Shown: positions 27,548 through 35,736 of the stretch, piece after piece
Layout: each line of letters starts with the position of its first letter
How positions within the stretch are numbered: the stretch's first letter is position 1
Assembly: GCF_006861825.1 (NCBI RefSeq)
Contig: NZ_VDGI01000019.1
Coordinates: 27,893 to 91,892 of the forward strand
From: Psychrobacillus vulpis
GTDB taxonomy: Bacteria > Bacillota > Bacilli > Bacillales_A > Planococcaceae
Length of the DNA: 64,000 nucleotides
Direction of reading: 5' to 3'
Translations under genes and position numbers: made by a program
The notes under the pieces: model-generated
Database searches by the model: none
Told to the model about the DNA's origin: nothing
What the model saw: only the letters and a program-made list of their open reading frames with translations

Positions 27548-28327
27548 ATGAAAAAACAAATTATTGCACTAACCACAATTGCAGCACTATCAGTAGGGGC
27601 AGCGGGACAAGCGTCGGCATCAACTGTTCATACGGTAGAAAAAGGAGATACGCTTTGGGCTATCTCACAAGAGATGAACGTGAGCGTAGAAGATTTACAA
27701 CAATGGAACGGGCTTGATTCAACAGTTATATACCCATCACAACAGTTAAAAGTAGAAGAAGCATCTGAGACGTACGTCGTGGTTTTAGGAGATACACTTT
27801 TTGATATTGCAAAAAAACATGGTCAATCGGTAGATGAGTTAATGAAGCGTAACCAGCTTACTAGTGACTTAATTTTTCCGGGAGATAAATTAGTACTTGA
27901 AGGTACGAAAGTGGCACCTACTAAGGTAAGTACAGCTTCACTTCCTGCTACTAATGTGTCTCAAACAACTGCTAAAACTCCAGCACCAGTAACTCCAGCA
28001 CCGGCAGCACCAGCAGCACCAGCAGCAACTTCTGAAGCGAAAGAGTTGACGGTTACTTCCACAGCTTATACTGCTTCATGTGAGGGATGCTCTGGAGTAA
28101 CATCGACAGGTATTGATTTGCGTTCAAATCCAAATCAAAAAGTCATTTCTGTAGATCCAACAGTTATTCCACTAGGCTCACGTGTTTGGGTTGAAGGGTA
28201 TGGCGAAGCAATTGCTGGGGACACTGGAGGATCAATTAAAGGAAATAAAATAGATATTTTTATCCCTTCTAAAGAAGAAGCCCTTCAATGGGGTCGTAAA
28301 ACGGTGAAAGTAAAAATTTTAGATTAA
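27548..28327 (+). CDS. Secreted LysM-3D cell-wall protein
   Basis: 259-residue exported protein. A Sec signal peptide (KK, hydrophobic stretch, ASAS cut near 25) precedes two LysM peptidoglycan-binding modules (about 27-70 and 75-118; TVEKGDTLWAIS and VVLGDTLFDIA), a Thr/Pro/Ala linker (about 125-170), and a C-terminal 3D domain (about 172-259) with its three aspartates, including GDTGG and KIDIF. Similar proteins (YocH, YorM) are wall-lytic enzymes or wall-binding proteins. ATG at 27548 follows AAGGAGG; an in-frame reading extends upstream to 27458 but destroys the signal. Stands alone with its own terminator. Confidence 0.92.
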   Translation: MKKQIIALTTIAALSVGAAGQASASTVHTVEKGDTLWAISQEMNVSVEDLQQWNGLDSTVIYPSQQLKVEEASETYVVVLGDTLFDIAKKHGQSVDELMKRNQLTSDLIFPGDKLVLEGTKVAPTKVSTASLPATNVSQTTAKTPAPVTPAPAAPAAPAATSEAKELTVTSTAYTASCEGCSGVTSTGIDLRSNPNQKVISVDPTVIPLGSRVWVEGYGEAIAGDTGGSIKGNKIDIFIPSKEEALQWGRKTVKVKILD

Positions 28328-28362
28328 CGAATATAAGAAAATATGGGTTCTAGATCTCATCA

Positions 28363-28410
28363 TAGACTGTAGTCAAACTCGAAAAATCGAGCTTGTCTGC
28401 AGTCTTTTTT
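28363..28410 (+). terminator. Terminator of the LysM-3D gene
   Basis: AGACTGTAGTCAAACTCGA / TCGAGCTTGTCTGCAGTCT hairpin followed by T6. Related hairpins occur at 41131-41172 (minus sense) and 63612-63655. Confidence 0.85.
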
Positions 28411-28629
28411 GATTTAATGACAATTGTTTCATAATCCGGTGAAAGTAAAAACAGGAGGTTATCATTGACCATAGCTGCGCCCTTACCAGATGTCATTTTT
28501 GTAATTTATGTATTAGTTATGGATGATGAAGATTCATACTATGTAATCTCGTATTATTTAAGAATTTGCGGGAAAGACTGTATATATATACTTATGTGAA
28601 TTTGGGGTTATAAAGAAGGGATGAACAAA

Positions 28630-29250
28630 GTGGGTAAAGGTAAACGTTCCAAGGTAAATTTTTCTCTCCTTATTGTTGTTACTATAGTATTTATATGGTC
28701 AGTCATTAAACCGGCAGAATATTTGTCTTGGCTAGCTGAAGTTATTCCTGCAGTTGTTGTAATAATCATACTCATAGCAACTTATCATAAATTTCGACTT
28801 ACGACACTTTCATATTTAATTATTGCCATTTTATCTATATTAACGTTTATCGGTGGACATTATACATACTCAGAAGTTCCTCTTTTTAATTGGATAAAAG
28901 AGGAGTTTCATTTACAGCGAAATAATTATGACCGATTTGGCCATTTTCTAAAAGGTTTGGCTGCGATTGTAGTAAGAGAAATTTTAATACGTATGACGCC
29001 ATTATCTAAAGGGGCTTGGTTGTTTAGTATCACTACGAGTATTACGCTTGCAATCGCAGCGTTGTATGAAATTATCGAATGGTTGAGTACTAAAGTATCC
29101 ACAGGAGGTAGAGTGTCTAAAGACTTTTTAGGAATGCAAGGAGATAAATGGGATGCGCAATGGGACATGTCCTTAGCGTTAGTGGGTTCTATCCTGGCGT
29201 TAATCTTTTTTTCGAAATTACATGATAAGTTTTTAAAAAATATTAAGTAA
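28630..29250 (+). CDS. DUF2238-type inner-membrane protein (YjdF-like)
   Basis: 206-residue membrane protein with about six hydrophobic segments. The loop RFGHFLKGLAAIVVREILIRMTP and the later YEIIEWLST and FLGMQGDKWDAQWDM are hallmarks of the YjdF/DUF2238 family, whose function is not known. GTG at 28630 is preferred because the GAAGGG ribosome site sits directly against the earlier ATG at 28621. Single-gene unit followed by a terminator. The short conserved polar segment GDKWDAQWDM suggests a metal or lipid interaction, but this is speculation. Confidence 0.8.
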   Translation: MGKGKRSKVNFSLLIVVTIVFIWSVIKPAEYLSWLAEVIPAVVVIIILIATYHKFRLTTLSYLIIAILSILTFIGGHYTYSEVPLFNWIKEEFHLQRNNYDRFGHFLKGLAAIVVREILIRMTPLSKGAWLFSITTSITLAIAALYEIIEWLSTKVSTGGRVSKDFLGMQGDKWDAQWDMSLALVGSILALIFFSKLHDKFLKNIK

Positions 29251-29272
29251 GAGAAATCGTAAATAAAATTTC

Positions 29273-29318
29273 TGCAGGCACTAAAACAATTCAAACTGTT
29301 TTAGTGCCTGCATTTTAA
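29273..29318 (+). terminator. Terminator of the DUF2238 gene
   Basis: Perfect GCAGGCACTAAAACA / TGTTTTAGTGCCTGC arms (with AATTCAAAC loop region), followed by ATTTTAATG. Confidence 0.85.
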
Positions 29319-29399
29319 TGACGTAGGGACATATGTCCTTTCCAAAATGTGTTCATCTATTTTTTAATAGAGAGAACGTTTGGAATGGAGGAGTGAAGT

Positions 29400-29825
29400 A
29401 TGAAGGGAATTTTGTTTGCAATAATAGGTGGAGCTTTTATCACGTTGCAAGGAGTAGCAAATGCACAGATTAGTCAAGACATTGGTACATGGCAGACGGC
29501 AACGGTAACACAATTTACGGGTTTTATGGTGGCATTACTTATAGTACTGATCGTACGTGATGGAAAATGGCAAAAGTTTAAACAAGTGAAACCGTTGTAT
29601 TTGACTGGAGGGGCATTTGCTGCTGTTATAATTTTTGGTAATATTACAGCTATCCATCAAATAGGAGTTACGCTTACTATATCAGCAATTCTTATCGCGC
29701 AACTTAGCTTCACCTTTATGATTGATATAAATGGATGGTTTGGTGTAGTGAAAAAGCAGATGAAGCTACCACAGTTTATCGGGATGGGAATGATGGTAGC
29801 TGGTGTTGTAATATTAGGACTTTAA
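29400..29825 (+). CDS. DMT superfamily small transporter (YdcZ/DUF606 type), copy 1
   Basis: 141-residue protein with five hydrophobic helices, the half-size YdcZ/DUF606 branch of the drug/metabolite transporter superfamily. It starts GILFAIIGGAFITLQGVANAQI, typical for the branch, and contains the internal GNITAIHQIGVTLTISAILIAQL segment. Such proteins act as dimers, often as pairs of different chains; a second, 150-residue member lies at 30594-31046. Strong ribosome site GGAGGAG before the ATG. Its stop is 33 bases before a Crp-family regulator gene, so the three genes are likely one operon. Substrate unknown. Confidence 0.85.
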   Translation: MKGILFAIIGGAFITLQGVANAQISQDIGTWQTATVTQFTGFMVALLIVLIVRDGKWQKFKQVKPLYLTGGAFAAVIIFGNITAIHQIGVTLTISAILIAQLSFTFMIDINGWFGVVKKQMKLPQFIGMGMMVAGVVILGL

Positions 29826-29858
29826 ATTTTAGTGCAAACTTCTAGGAGGGAAAGATTC

Positions 29859-30557
29859 ATGAAGAAAACGGAGGATCGAGAGCAACTCAATTACTATTTG
29901 CATGTTCATCAAATAGAATCTGTATTTAACGAGGCATTACTACCCCATTTATCGTTATATAAGTTTGATGAAGGAGAAATTATATGTGAGCAAGGTGATC
30001 CCCGAAGCCATCTATATATACTTGTGAAAGGCAAGATAAAAATTTTTACTACTTCTTCGGAAGGGAGTAAGTTGATTATTGCTTTTAAGTCTCCACTTGA
30101 AATTGTAGGTGATATTGAATTCATTCAAGATATTGAAATGATGAATACAGTTGAGGCTGTCACTCCTGTTCACATGATTGGTGTTCACTATAATTGGTTG
30201 AACAAATATGGAAGTGATTATCCCCCGCTCCTGCAATTTTTACTTAAAATTATTACAAGAAAATTTCGCATCAAGAATGATTCTTTTATTTTTAATTTAA
30301 TGTATCCAGTGGAAGTACGTCTTGCAAGCTATTTGCTATCTATTTCCTTTGATGAATCCAATGCTGATTTTAAAGGGAGGCTTAGCATTAATAATTTGAA
30401 AGATGCAGCTGGTTTGATTGGAACAAGTTATAGACATCTAAATCGAGTTATTAATCAGTTATGCGAAGAGGGTCTTATTGAACGTACGAAAGAGTATATA
30501 CTCGTAAAAGACTCCAAACGGTTAAGTACCCTTGCAAATCATAATATTTATGAATGA
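29859..30557 (+). CDS. Crp/Fnr family transcription regulator (YeiL-like)
   Basis: 232-residue regulator. Residues about 20-135 form a cyclic-nucleotide-binding-type beta roll (YKFDEGEIICEQGDP, SPLEIVGDIEFI), and the C-terminus has a helix-turn-helix near 175-215 (NNLKDAAGLIGTSYRHLNRVI). The effector pocket arginine of true cAMP binders is not obvious, so the ligand is uncertain. Start: ATG at 29859 follows AGGAGGG. It sits between two half-size DMT transporter genes and very likely controls them. B. subtilis has no direct equivalent of this trio that I can name. Confidence 0.85.
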   Translation: MKKTEDREQLNYYLHVHQIESVFNEALLPHLSLYKFDEGEIICEQGDPRSHLYILVKGKIKIFTTSSEGSKLIIAFKSPLEIVGDIEFIQDIEMMNTVEAVTPVHMIGVHYNWLNKYGSDYPPLLQFLLKIITRKFRIKNDSFIFNLMYPVEVRLASYLLSISFDESNADFKGRLSINNLKDAAGLIGTSYRHLNRVINQLCEEGLIERTKEYILVKDSKRLSTLANHNIYE

Positions 30558-30593
30558 TTGGGACTAAAATATTCACATAGAGGAGTAGAGATT

Positions 30594-31046
30594 ATGCTTG
30601 TAGGGCTATCAATGGCACTTATTGCAGGTTCTTTTTTAAGCTTGCAAAATATATTTAATACTAAAGTAAATGAACATACAGGTTCTTGGGCTGCAACAAC
30701 ACTGATATTAGGTATGGGATTCATTGCTTCCTTAATAATAGGATTCATAGTGGAAGGTGGAGATTTACTAGTCTTTCAAAACATGAAAACTTGGTATTGG
30801 TTTAGTGGATTTATCGGAGTAGGCGTCGTTACTTGTTTGATCCAGGGCATCAAGTTACTTGGACCTACATATGCTATTTCCATTGTACTTACTTCACAAC
30901 TTTGTTTTGCCCTATTATGGGATTCGCTAGGCTGGTTAGGGCTTGAACAGGTCCCTTTTTCGCTGCAGAAATTATTAGGAGTACTAATTATTATCGGTGG
31001 TATTATTGTTTTTAAATTTGGTGGTGAAAGAGTAGCAGTGAAATAG
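30594..31046 (+). CDS. DMT superfamily small transporter (YdcZ/DUF606 type), copy 2
   Basis: 150-residue, five-helix membrane protein of the same YdcZ/DUF606 branch as the gene at 29400-29825, with ALIAGSFLSLQNIFNTKVNE at the start and GIKLLGPTYAISIVLTSQL in the middle. The two differ clearly in sequence, as expected of a hetero-oligomeric pair. ATG at 30594 lies about nine bases after GAGGAG; an in-frame GTG-like extension upstream has no ribosome site. Follows the Crp-type regulator by 36 bases. Confidence 0.83.
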   Translation: MLVGLSMALIAGSFLSLQNIFNTKVNEHTGSWAATTLILGMGFIASLIIGFIVEGGDLLVFQNMKTWYWFSGFIGVGVVTCLIQGIKLLGPTYAISIVLTSQLCFALLWDSLGWLGLEQVPFSLQKLLGVLIIIGGIIVFKFGGERVAVK

Positions 31047-31137
31047 TTTTCTAGCAATATCAATTGGTGTAATTGACAAGTTTTCAAGACAGGGAGCATA
31101 GGATAATTAGTATGTACAATACGGAAGGCGGAATCCG

Positions 31138-31788
31138 ATGTATTATTCAAGCGCTCATCTACTGACATGCCCTCCTTTACGTGTCATCACCGTAACTGGG
31201 AATGGGAAAGTAGCTGCTCAACCGAATTATGTTCAAATCCGATTAGAAGTAACAACTGTAGGAAAAGATTTAAGTGAAGCTCAACAAGAAAATGCAATCA
31301 TCATGAATCGTGTTATTCAGTCTATATTAGCTCTAAATATTCCAAGAGAAGATATTCAAACTGCAGCGTACAATATTTTACCGACCTATGATTATATAGA
31401 AGGAAAACAAGTATTCCGAGGTTATGAGGTTACAAATGCTATTACTGTAAAAGAAAGAGATGTAAGTCAAGTGGGTACAGTTATTGACACCGCAGTAAAG
31501 AATGGTGCAAATCATGTTTCGGGCATTCAGTTTAGAGTGGAAGATGCAGATGCTTATTATCAACAAGCTCTCCGCTTAGCGCTTCAAAATGCACAAATGA
31601 AAGCAAAGACAATAGCCGAAACAATGAAATTATCTTTGCACCCGCAGCCGATAGAAGTTGTAGAAGAAAGTAACGAGCCACCTGTACTATACAAATCTGT
31701 TGCAATGGCTGATCAGTCACTAGCTACGCCAATCGAACAAGGACAAATCACTATTAGTGCAGATGTTCGAGTAAAATTTCAATATTAA
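31138..31788 (+). CDS. SIMPL domain (DUF541) protein
   Basis: 216-residue protein of the SIMPL/DUF541 family: VTGNGKVAAQPNYVQIRLEV at the start of the domain, then the LSEAQQENAIIMNRV helix, YNILPTYDY, GYEVTNAITV and the helix with AKTIAETMKLSL. Family members are periplasmic or surface proteins linked to stress tolerance or signalling, with no enzyme activity known. No signal peptide is visible in this one, so it may be cytoplasmic. ATG at 31138 has AAGGCGG six bases upstream. Single-gene unit; no obvious partner. Confidence 0.8.
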   Translation: MYYSSAHLLTCPPLRVITVTGNGKVAAQPNYVQIRLEVTTVGKDLSEAQQENAIIMNRVIQSILALNIPREDIQTAAYNILPTYDYIEGKQVFRGYEVTNAITVKERDVSQVGTVIDTAVKNGANHVSGIQFRVEDADAYYQQALRLALQNAQMKAKTIAETMKLSLHPQPIEVVEESNEPPVLYKSVAMADQSLATPIEQGQITISADVRVKFQY

Positions 31789-31917
31789 ATAGGAAGGTTC
31801 TAGTATCTATCGATAGATATTAGAACTTTTTTAATACTCAAAAAATATTAAAATACTTATTTCCATAATGTGTTAAAATAAGTGGGGTATATTAATGAAT
31901 TTAAAGGGGTGGAATAT

Positions 31918-32634
31918 TTGTTACTTCAAACAAGCATTACAGGGGTTGGGGAGCCAATTGTATTTTTGCATACTGGATTACAAACAGGATTGACGGACTA
32001 TACCTTTCAAAGAGAATATTTCACCAAATCCTACAAAGTAATCGCTCCAGATTTAAGAGGTCATGGACAATCTAAAACAAATGATATTCAAAATTTTTTT
32101 GAAGATTCGGCGTTAGATTTATTGGAAACAATAGATCATTACCATCTAGAAACAATCCATCTCGTAGGTTGTTCCTTAGGAGCAATAGTAGCGATGAAGT
32201 TTGCTCAATTGTATCCGGAGCGGATAAATACGTTAACTATTTCTGGAATTACACCTGTAAAACCAGAAAACTGGTCCGTACTCCATTCGGAAGATGTAGA
32301 ATTTCAAGGGAAACTGCTTGAGAACGAGGAATTCACAAGCTATTTTGATCAATTGCATGTATCCGATTGGAGACAGTTCATTTATTTGGGAAGAGATGAA
32401 GATTGGTATCCTTTTGAAGATATGAAAACGCTAAATGAATGTAATTTTCCAGTTCTTTTCATCGTTGGGGAAGGAAATCAGCACGAAACTATCGGTGCAT
32501 CGATATATCCTAAAGAAAATAAAAATGTGCATATTGCCATTATTCCATTTGCTGCACATCTAGTGCATGAGGAACAGCCTGAAATATATACTCGTATACT
32601 AGAAGAGTTTTTGGAGCAATCTAAAAAGAAGTAA
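31918..32634 (+). CDS. Alpha/beta-hydrolase
   Basis: 238-residue hydrolase. Oxyanion-side FLHTGLQTG near 19-27, nucleophile elbow GCSLGA near 88-93 with serine near 90, acid likely in GE/DW region near 185, and the late histidine in AAHLVHEEQP near 216-222. The arrangement is that of esterase/haloperoxidase-like enzymes; substrate not predictable. Start TTG at 31918 is chosen because AAAGGGGTGG lies five to eight bases before it and the protein then begins in the usual way; an in-frame GTG at 31882 has no ribosome site. Stands alone, followed by repeat DNA. Confidence 0.78.
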   Translation: MLLQTSITGVGEPIVFLHTGLQTGLTDYTFQREYFTKSYKVIAPDLRGHGQSKTNDIQNFFEDSALDLLETIDHYHLETIHLVGCSLGAIVAMKFAQLYPERINTLTISGITPVKPENWSVLHSEDVEFQGKLLENEEFTSYFDQLHVSDWRQFIYLGRDEDWYPFEDMKTLNECNFPVLFIVGEGNQHETIGASIYPKENKNVHIAIIPFAAHLVHEEQPEIYTRILEEFLEQSKKK

Positions 32635-32679
32635 CAGATATGTTGATTAAATTATTAATGAACAGAGCAACATGGATTT

Positions 32680-33120
32680 GTCTCAAAAACTAAAGAAGTA
32701 GTAGGGGATGAACAATCCACACTCTATTTTTTTATATCTAGAAAATCGTTGAAAAAGGCAACACTCCTGCGGGAATAACGTTAGTCGAAGACCCCACAGC
32801 GAAGCGAGGAGGCTGAGGCGACGCCCGCGGAAAGGGAGCCGATTCAACGATTTTCTTATTAATAGGACAATTAGACAATCCCTTCCGGCAAAGTCAGCAA
32901 AATGTTGTCTCAAAAACTAAGAGGGTACGAACAATCCACACTCTACTTTTTTATATCTAGAAAATCGTTGAAAAAGGAGACACTCCTGCGGGAACAGCGT
33001 TAGTCGAAGACCCCGCAGCGAAGCGAGGAGGCTGAGGCGACGCCCGCGGAAAGGGAGCCGATTCAACGATTTTCTTATTAATAGGACTATTGGATAACCC
33101 TTCCGGCAAAGTCAAATCAG
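32680..33120. repeat. Two tandem empty outer repeat units
   Basis: Two head-to-tail copies of the dispersed repeat. Each begins with TGTCTCAAAAACTAA and a degenerate GTAGAG...CTCTA hairpin, contains the 117-bp outer unit (32740-32856 and 32959-33075) with inverted ends AGAAAATCGTTGAAA / TTCAACGATTTTCT, and ends with GGCAAAGTC. The internal site reads GCGGAAAGGGAGCCG with a single CGGAAAGG, so neither carries the 160-bp insert seen elsewhere; they are the empty-site reference. Confidence 0.85.
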
Positions 33121-33652
33121 TTCCCTTTAGTTTAGGAGTAGGCTTGTTGCTTGCCTTGGAAAGCGTACGCGTACAATGGAAATCAACAGTATTGTTTAAA
33201 AGAGTCAGATTTTAAAAAACGCCATTTTTTAAAATATGCTTAGTCTAGGGTTTTGAAAAATGTGATTTATGAAATTGATTTAGGTAATAACTTATTATTA
33301 ATATAGTATTAAGGAATATTTATGAAATTTATATTGTTTATTGACACGGAGAAGAAATTCTTCGTGTTTTTTGTTTGCTACCGAAATTTCAATTCAAATG
33401 GTTATATGTACCTTGTGAGGGAATAGATAAAGGGGAGTGAAATTTGCTTTTACAGATGGATAAAATGGTAATTTTCAATAATAATGACGCCAAAAAATAT
33501 GGTTGAAGAATGTGAATAGCCTTACATTTTACATCCTTCTAGCTTTTTGGTAATATGCGATAGGGTCATCCGTTGTCAGATGTCTTATAATGGTAATTTT
33601 TTGAATAATTTTGCAATCCACTAAATAATACATATTTAAGAAGGTGTCTATA
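33121..33652. other. Intergenic region upstream of the nucleoside transporter
   Basis: Contains a remnant of GC-rich repeat at 33140-33190 (CTTGGAAAGCG, GGAAATCAACAG), a hairpin ACACGGAGAA / TTCTTCGTGT with T-run at 33345-33375, and then AT-rich DNA with a TATAAT at 33585-33590 that may be the transporter promoter. No riboswitch recognised. Confidence 0.5.
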
Positions 33653-34864
33653 ATGAACGTGCTATGGGGAATAGGCGGTATAATCGTCGTATTAGGTATA
33701 GCTTTTATATTATCAAGTGCAAAAAAATCGATTAAATTGCGTACGATTTTAGCAGGATTAGCAATTCAGATTCTGTTTGCTTTTATTGTTTTAAAATGGG
33801 AAACGGGACGGGAAGTACTAGTTGCTTTTTCTAATGGAGTGCAAAATCTAATATCGTATTCGAGTGAGGGAATATCCTTCTTATTTGGACCTGCAGCGGA
33901 TACTGAAAAGTTTGGGTTCGTCTTTGCATTTCAAGTGCTCACAGTAATCATTTTCTTTTCAGCATTAATTTCGGTTCTTTACTATTTAGGAATAATGCAA
34001 TTTTTTATTAAGATTATTGGTGGAGGACTTTCGAAGCTTCTTGGGACAAGTAAGGCAGAGTCTGTTTCAGCTGCTGCAAATATTTTTGTTGGTCAAACAG
34101 AGGCACCGCTTGTTATTCGACCGTTTCTAGAGAAAATGACAAAATCTGAACTTTTTGCCGTGATGACAGGGGGACTCGCTTCTGTTGCTGGTTCTGTTTT
34201 AGTAGGTTATGCATTATTAGGTGTTCCATTAGAATATTTGCTTGCAGCAAGCTTTATGGCTGCACCAGCAGGATTAATTTTAGCAAAAATAATAATTCCA
34301 GAAACAGAAGAGGTGAACACAGAAAACTTCGCACTTGAAAAGGATGATGCATCTGCCAATGTAATTGATGCAGCAGCACGTGGCGCAAGTGATGGATTGA
34401 AGCTCGCTTTGAATGTTGGAGCAATGCTATTAGCGTTTATTGCAATTATCGCATTGCTTAATGGTATTCTTGGTGGAATCGGAAGTTTCTTTGGTTACGA
34501 TGGATTATCATTAGAAGGCATTTTAGGGGTAGTATTTTCTCCGTTGGCATTTGCAATAGGTGTCCCATGGTCAGAAGCAGTAACAGCTGGTTCCTTTATA
34601 GGGCAAAAACTAGTCGTAAATGAATTCGTTGCTTATTCTTCTTTTGCACCAGTTATTCCAGATTTATCTCCTAAAACAGTCATTGTCGTTAGCTTTGCAT
34701 TATGTGGATTTGCAAACTTAAGTTCATTGGCGATTTTGTTAGGTGGTTTAGGATCAATGGCACCAAGTCGTCGTCCTGATATTGCACGCCTAGGAGTTAG
34801 AGCAGTTATTGCAGGGATGCTAGCTTCCTTATTAAGTGCAGCAATTGCAGGAATGTTTATATAA
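33653..34864 (+). CDS. NupC-type concentrative nucleoside transporter (CNT family)
   Basis: 403-residue polytopic nucleoside:cation symporter. The N-terminal three-helix part, the gate domain, and the nucleoside-binding core with [13 protein letters not shown] near 150-162, [11 protein letters not shown] near 305 and [11 protein letters not shown] near 348-358 are all present, as in NupC. It imports nucleosides for salvage or as carbon and nitrogen source. ATG at 33653 lies seven bases after AAGAAGGTG; the in-frame GTG at 33644 is part of that site. Single-gene unit with terminator at 34892. Confidence 0.92.
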   Translation: MNVLWGIGGIIVVLGIAFILSSAKKSIKLRTILAGLAIQILFAFIVLKWETGREVLVAFSNGVQNLISYSSEGISFLFGPAADTEKFGFVFAFQVLTVIIFFSALISVLYYLGIMQFFIKIIGGGLSKLLGTSKAESVSAAANIFVGQTEAPLVIRPFLEKMTKSELFAVMTGGLASVAGSVLVGYALLGVPLEYLLAASFMAAPAGLILAKIIIPETEEVNTENFALEKDDASANVIDAAARGASDGLKLALNVGAMLLAFIAIIALLNGILGGIGSFFGYDGLSLEGILGVVFSPLAFAIGVPWSEAVTAGSFIGQKLVVNEFVAYSSFAPVIPDLSPKTVIVVSFALCGFANLSSLAILLGGLGSMAPSRRPDIARLGVRAVIAGMLASLLSAAIAGMFI

Positions 34865-34891
34865 AAAACATGAGAATAATAAGTAAGATGT

Positions 34892-34927
34892 GTCCGTTTG
34901 ATGTGCTAACATCAAACGGTCTTTTTT
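34892..34927 (+). terminator. Terminator of the nucleoside transporter gene
   Basis: CCGTTTGATGT / ACATCAAACGG perfect arms with a GCTA loop and T6; nearly the same hairpin and flank as at 20418. Confidence 0.9.
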
Positions 34928-35009
34928 AAAAGATAAGAAAGTATATAAAATTGATGTACTATGAACCCATTGTTTATAGTGCTTTTACTAGGATTAGTAA
35001 AGACTTGTA

Positions 35010-35360
35010 AGGGCGCTGAAAGAGTGTCATTCCAATAAATTAAATTATCTATCAAATAGCCGCTACGAGAATTTAGCGCTTTGGCATTCGCTTTTCGCGG
35101 CGTTGCCTCAGCCTCCTCGCTTCGCTGTGGGGTCTTCGACTAACGCTATTCCCGCAGGTGTCTCATACCGCCGCGATAAATTCTCCTATATCAAAAAAGG
35201 ATACAGTAAATAGTTCCTATAAAAGTACTAATGTTTCAAGTTTTTCACCTCCCTCGTTTTTGTTCATATGTTTTATGGCATTAATAGTTGAAAAAATAAT
35301 CAGCATCTCTAAAATTGAGAAGCGAAGAGCGTCCGAAATTGTATCTTCGGGCGCCACTCT
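35010..35360. repeat. Hybrid GC-rich repeat (cassette B flanks, outer-unit core) and short hairpin repeat
   Basis: Begins GGGCGCTGAAAGAGTGTCATTCC and the CTATCAAATAGCCGCTA...AGAATTTAGCGC flank of cassette B. The core then switches to reverse-oriented outer-unit sequence (GCCTCCTCGCTTCGCTGTGGGGTCTTCG, a 28-base run not written out further here), and ends with the B flank GATAAATTCTCC and AATAGTTCCTA. At 35320-35358 is the second copy of the hairpin repeat also at 20624. No coding signal despite an open frame at 35158-35364. Confidence 0.7.
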
Positions 35361-35389
35361 CTAGGTGGATAGTATCTATTCTTTCATTA

Positions 35390-35505
35390 ACCTAAAGCAA
35401 AAGCCACCTGACTCCAACCGTTCAAGCTGGCGACGGGTAAACGACAGCCATAGGATTACCGAAAAAGAGGGACGGGAAGTGGCTTACCACTTCCCGTCCC
35501 TTTTA
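35390..35505 (+). promoter_or_regulatory. Structured leader with terminator upstream of the GGDEF-EAL gene (riboswitch candidate)
   Basis: A compact sequence (35390-35465) with AGCAAAAGCCACC, CCGT / ACGG arms, GACAGCCATAGGATTACCG at its 3' end is followed at once by a strong terminator (GGGACGGGAAGTGG / CCACTTCCCGTCCC, T4, to 35504). GCCAC at its 5' end could pair with GTGGC of the terminator, giving a switch. The phrases GCAAA-GCC and GACAGCC-GG-TTACCG recall the 3' half of class I c-di-GMP (GEMM) aptamers, and the gene downstream makes and degrades c-di-GMP, but the 5' half of that aptamer is not recognisable. Treat as an unassigned cis-regulatory RNA. Confidence 0.5.
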
Positions 35506-35736
35506 AAAATTATCCGGTAATAAGATGGCCGACATGCTGTCCAAAGCACGCTAGAAACGATGAAGAGAAGATGCACTGGGCCTTGCACATTTCTTATAAG
35601 GATTTTTATTTTGAATTAGGAAAAAATTTATAATCGATACCCCTAAGGTGTTAATATTAAATAATAACTGAAATTAAATGTAAAACACAATGATAGATGA
35701 AAACTTATTTAAAAATAGAAATGGAGAGCGGACGTT

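Noticed and set aside
35158..35364. Open frame of 68 codons
   Set aside because: It begins inside the GC-rich repeat and ends in a hairpin repeat; no ribosome site or protein-like composition.
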